A stretch of DNA of 25,706 nt from Candidatus Hodarchaeota archaeon (GTDB lineage Archaea > Asgardarchaeota > Heimdallarchaeia > Hodarchaeales > Hodarchaeaceae). The stretch lies in contig JAEOTU010000079.1 of assembly GCA_016839665.1 (NCBI GenBank), positions 1 through 25,706 on the forward strand, read 5' to 3'. The stretch's first letter is position 1. Each line of letters opens with the position of its first letter. Both the position numbers and the translations under genes were made by a program. A model generated the notes under the pieces. That model was not told where the DNA came from and ran no database searches. It saw nothing but the letters and a program-made list of their open reading frames with translations. Positions 24,841 through 25,706 of the stretch are shown here, one piece after another.

Positions 24841-24870
24841 ATGCCCACTTGAACCCACTTAGTGGTTTTT

Positions 24871-25095
24871 ATGAAAGTCGCGATCGATGAAAAAGGAAGG
24901 ATAACCATTCCCCAAGAGCTAAGACAAAAATTGGGATTATCCCCTGGTGTGGAACTTAATCTATTTGTCATCAAAAATATTCTTCTCATTAAAAAAGTAA
25001 TTACAACAGAAGAGTTCGAAACTCTCTCCAAAAATATCAGTAAATCTCTGACCAATGAAATCAGCTCACCAATAAAGTTTGAAAAATTATTCTGA
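24871..25095 (+). CDS. AbrB/SpoVT-type antitoxin (second module)
   Basis: The 74-residue protein has an N-terminal AbrB DNA-binding hairpin (MKVAIDEKGRITIPQELRQKLGLSPGVELNLFVIKNILLIKK) and a helical tail that would bind the toxin. It differs from the first antitoxin outside the conserved core. The ATG at 24871 is preferred over the GTG at 24862, because the family begins at MKV and the promoter leaves only a short leader. The toxin gene starts 13 nt after the stop. Confidence 0.88.
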   Translation: MKVAIDEKGRITIPQELRQKLGLSPGVELNLFVIKNILLIKKVITTEEFETLSKNISKSLTNEISSPIKFEKLF

Positions 25096-25108
25096 GGGAT
25101 AGATATTA

Positions 25109-25615
25109 ATGACCATTACGATTGATTCCATGATTTGGATATATAGTTATGATCCTCACGCTCCAGAATCAAAGAATGTGAAGAGTTGGTTATTTGGTAA
25201 GGAAGGAGCTTTACAAAGCTATACACAAATTGTACTCAATACTATCATCCCATTAGAAGTACTTCATTCAATCAGTAGACAGACCTCTGTTGACTATACA
25301 TTAGCCTATAATGCAGCATTAGGCATCATTGCTATGGAGAAAGTGAAAATAGTGGATTTTGATGCACGATTGCTTACCGAAACTATGACTCTCTTAGGAG
25401 AATATAGACCGTATGGTATTGGTGGACGAGACGCTTCAATCTTGGCGACAATGAAAGATAGCAATGTCGAGAAAATTGCTACACATGACAAAAATATCCT
25501 GAGTATTCCTGATTTTTATCGAATAGATCCAGTTTTTTCCCCTCCGTTTGTACTAAAAATAGGTGAATCATTAGATCATAAAGATTTCACAGAAAAATGT
25601 AAAACCCTCTCGTGA
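25109..25615 (+). CDS. vapC: VapC-like PIN-domain toxin (second module)
   Basis: The 168-residue protein keeps the PIN acidic residues: D6 (TIDSMIWIYSYD), E50 (IPLEVLH), D108 (GGRDASILA) and D127 (ATHDKN). It is 43 residues longer than the first VapC, with an added C-terminal stretch, and belongs to a different subgroup; little similarity is visible outside the motifs. GAGGG (25094-25098) precedes the ATG. It is the likely RNA-cleaving partner of the upstream AbrB protein and seems intact. Confidence 0.88.
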   Translation: MTITIDSMIWIYSYDPHAPESKNVKSWLFGKEGALQSYTQIVLNTIIPLEVLHSISRQTSVDYTLAYNAALGIIAMEKVKIVDFDARLLTETMTLLGEYRPYGIGGRDASILATMKDSNVEKIATHDKNILSIPDFYRIDPVFSPPFVLKIGESLDHKDFTEKCKTLS

Positions 25616-25671
25616 AAGAGAAGTTGGAAGAGTATTAGCTCAAGAGAGGTAATCCTTTTACTGGATCTAGG

Positions 25672-25690
25672 AAAGTTAAAGAAACTTTTT
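25672..25690 (+). terminator. Possible weak terminator after the second VapC
   Basis: AAAGTT and AACTTT form a 6-bp stem with a 5-nt loop, followed by two further Ts. It is AT-only apart from one G-C pair, so the support is weak. Confidence 0.3.
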
Positions 25691-25706
25691 CGCTTCGTTT
25701 CCCACA

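Noticed and set aside
16032..25615. The two AbrB/VapC modules as a recent duplication
   Set aside because: The antitoxins share only family-core residues and the toxins differ in length (125 and 168 residues) and in sequence outside the catalytic motifs, so they are separate acquisitions or very old paralogs.

Overview
The window looks like a chromosomal piece of an AT-rich archaeon. Archaeal signs are promoters of BRE/TATA type rather than -35/-10 boxes, frequent GTG and TTG starts, stand-alone AbrB/PIN toxin-antitoxin pairs, a TrpB2-type tryptophan synthase beta chain, an Lrp/AsnC-type double regulator, and cell-surface proteins built from beta-helix, beta-propeller and Thr-rich stalk modules. 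The mix of a giant beta-helix surface protein, a leucine-rich-repeat protein, a LuxC/LuxE pair, a 7-helix membrane protein and a chemoreceptor is what I would expect of an Asgard archaeon (Heimdallarchaeia-like). That placement is an inference from gene content only; no rRNA or tRNA is present to confirm it.

Layout. Positions 1-6105 (minus) are the first 2035 codons of a giant secreted protein that runs off the left edge. It has an N-terminal SBBP-associated domain, seven SBBP propeller repeats, then four beta-helix modules with Ig-like spacers. Divergent to it is a small membrane-anchored FN3 protein (6365-6997). Next come a flavin-reductase-like protein (7124-7684), a gene-free 474-nt stretch, trpB2 (8159-9463), a four-helix chemoreceptor (9715-10920), a double Lrp/AsnC regulator (11107-12081) and a methyltransferase close behind it (12109-12759). 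Two convergent gene junctions follow, at about 12.8 kb and 15.0 kb, and each holds a hairpin built on the same core sequence. Between and beside them lie a DnaJ-type zinc-finger protein without a J domain, a 7-helix membrane protein and a HEAT-repeat protein.

At 16.0-16.6 kb an AbrB/VapC module sits between two direct repeats. The right repeat is the true 3' end of a GH63-like glycosidase gene (16717-17985); the left repeat is a stranded copy of that end. Two small unknown genes follow (18124-18450 and 18663-18983), the second probably in an operon with luxC (19031-20491). A cytoplasmic LRR gene (20734-21957) is wedged, in the opposite orientation, between luxC and a luxE-like acyl-activating gene (22031-23473). 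The luxC and luxE promoters share an identical 13-bp box containing the TATA element, so the two are probably co-regulated as a fatty-acid-to-aldehyde reductase pair even though no luciferase genes are present. A cell-surface lipase with a Thr stalk (23636-24595) and a second AbrB/VapC module (24871-25615) close the window.

How the genes may work together: the lipase could release fatty acids outside the cell, and LuxE and LuxC could activate and reduce fatty acids inside; this link is speculative. The rest reads as a patchwork of surface, sensing and defence genes in short transcription units.
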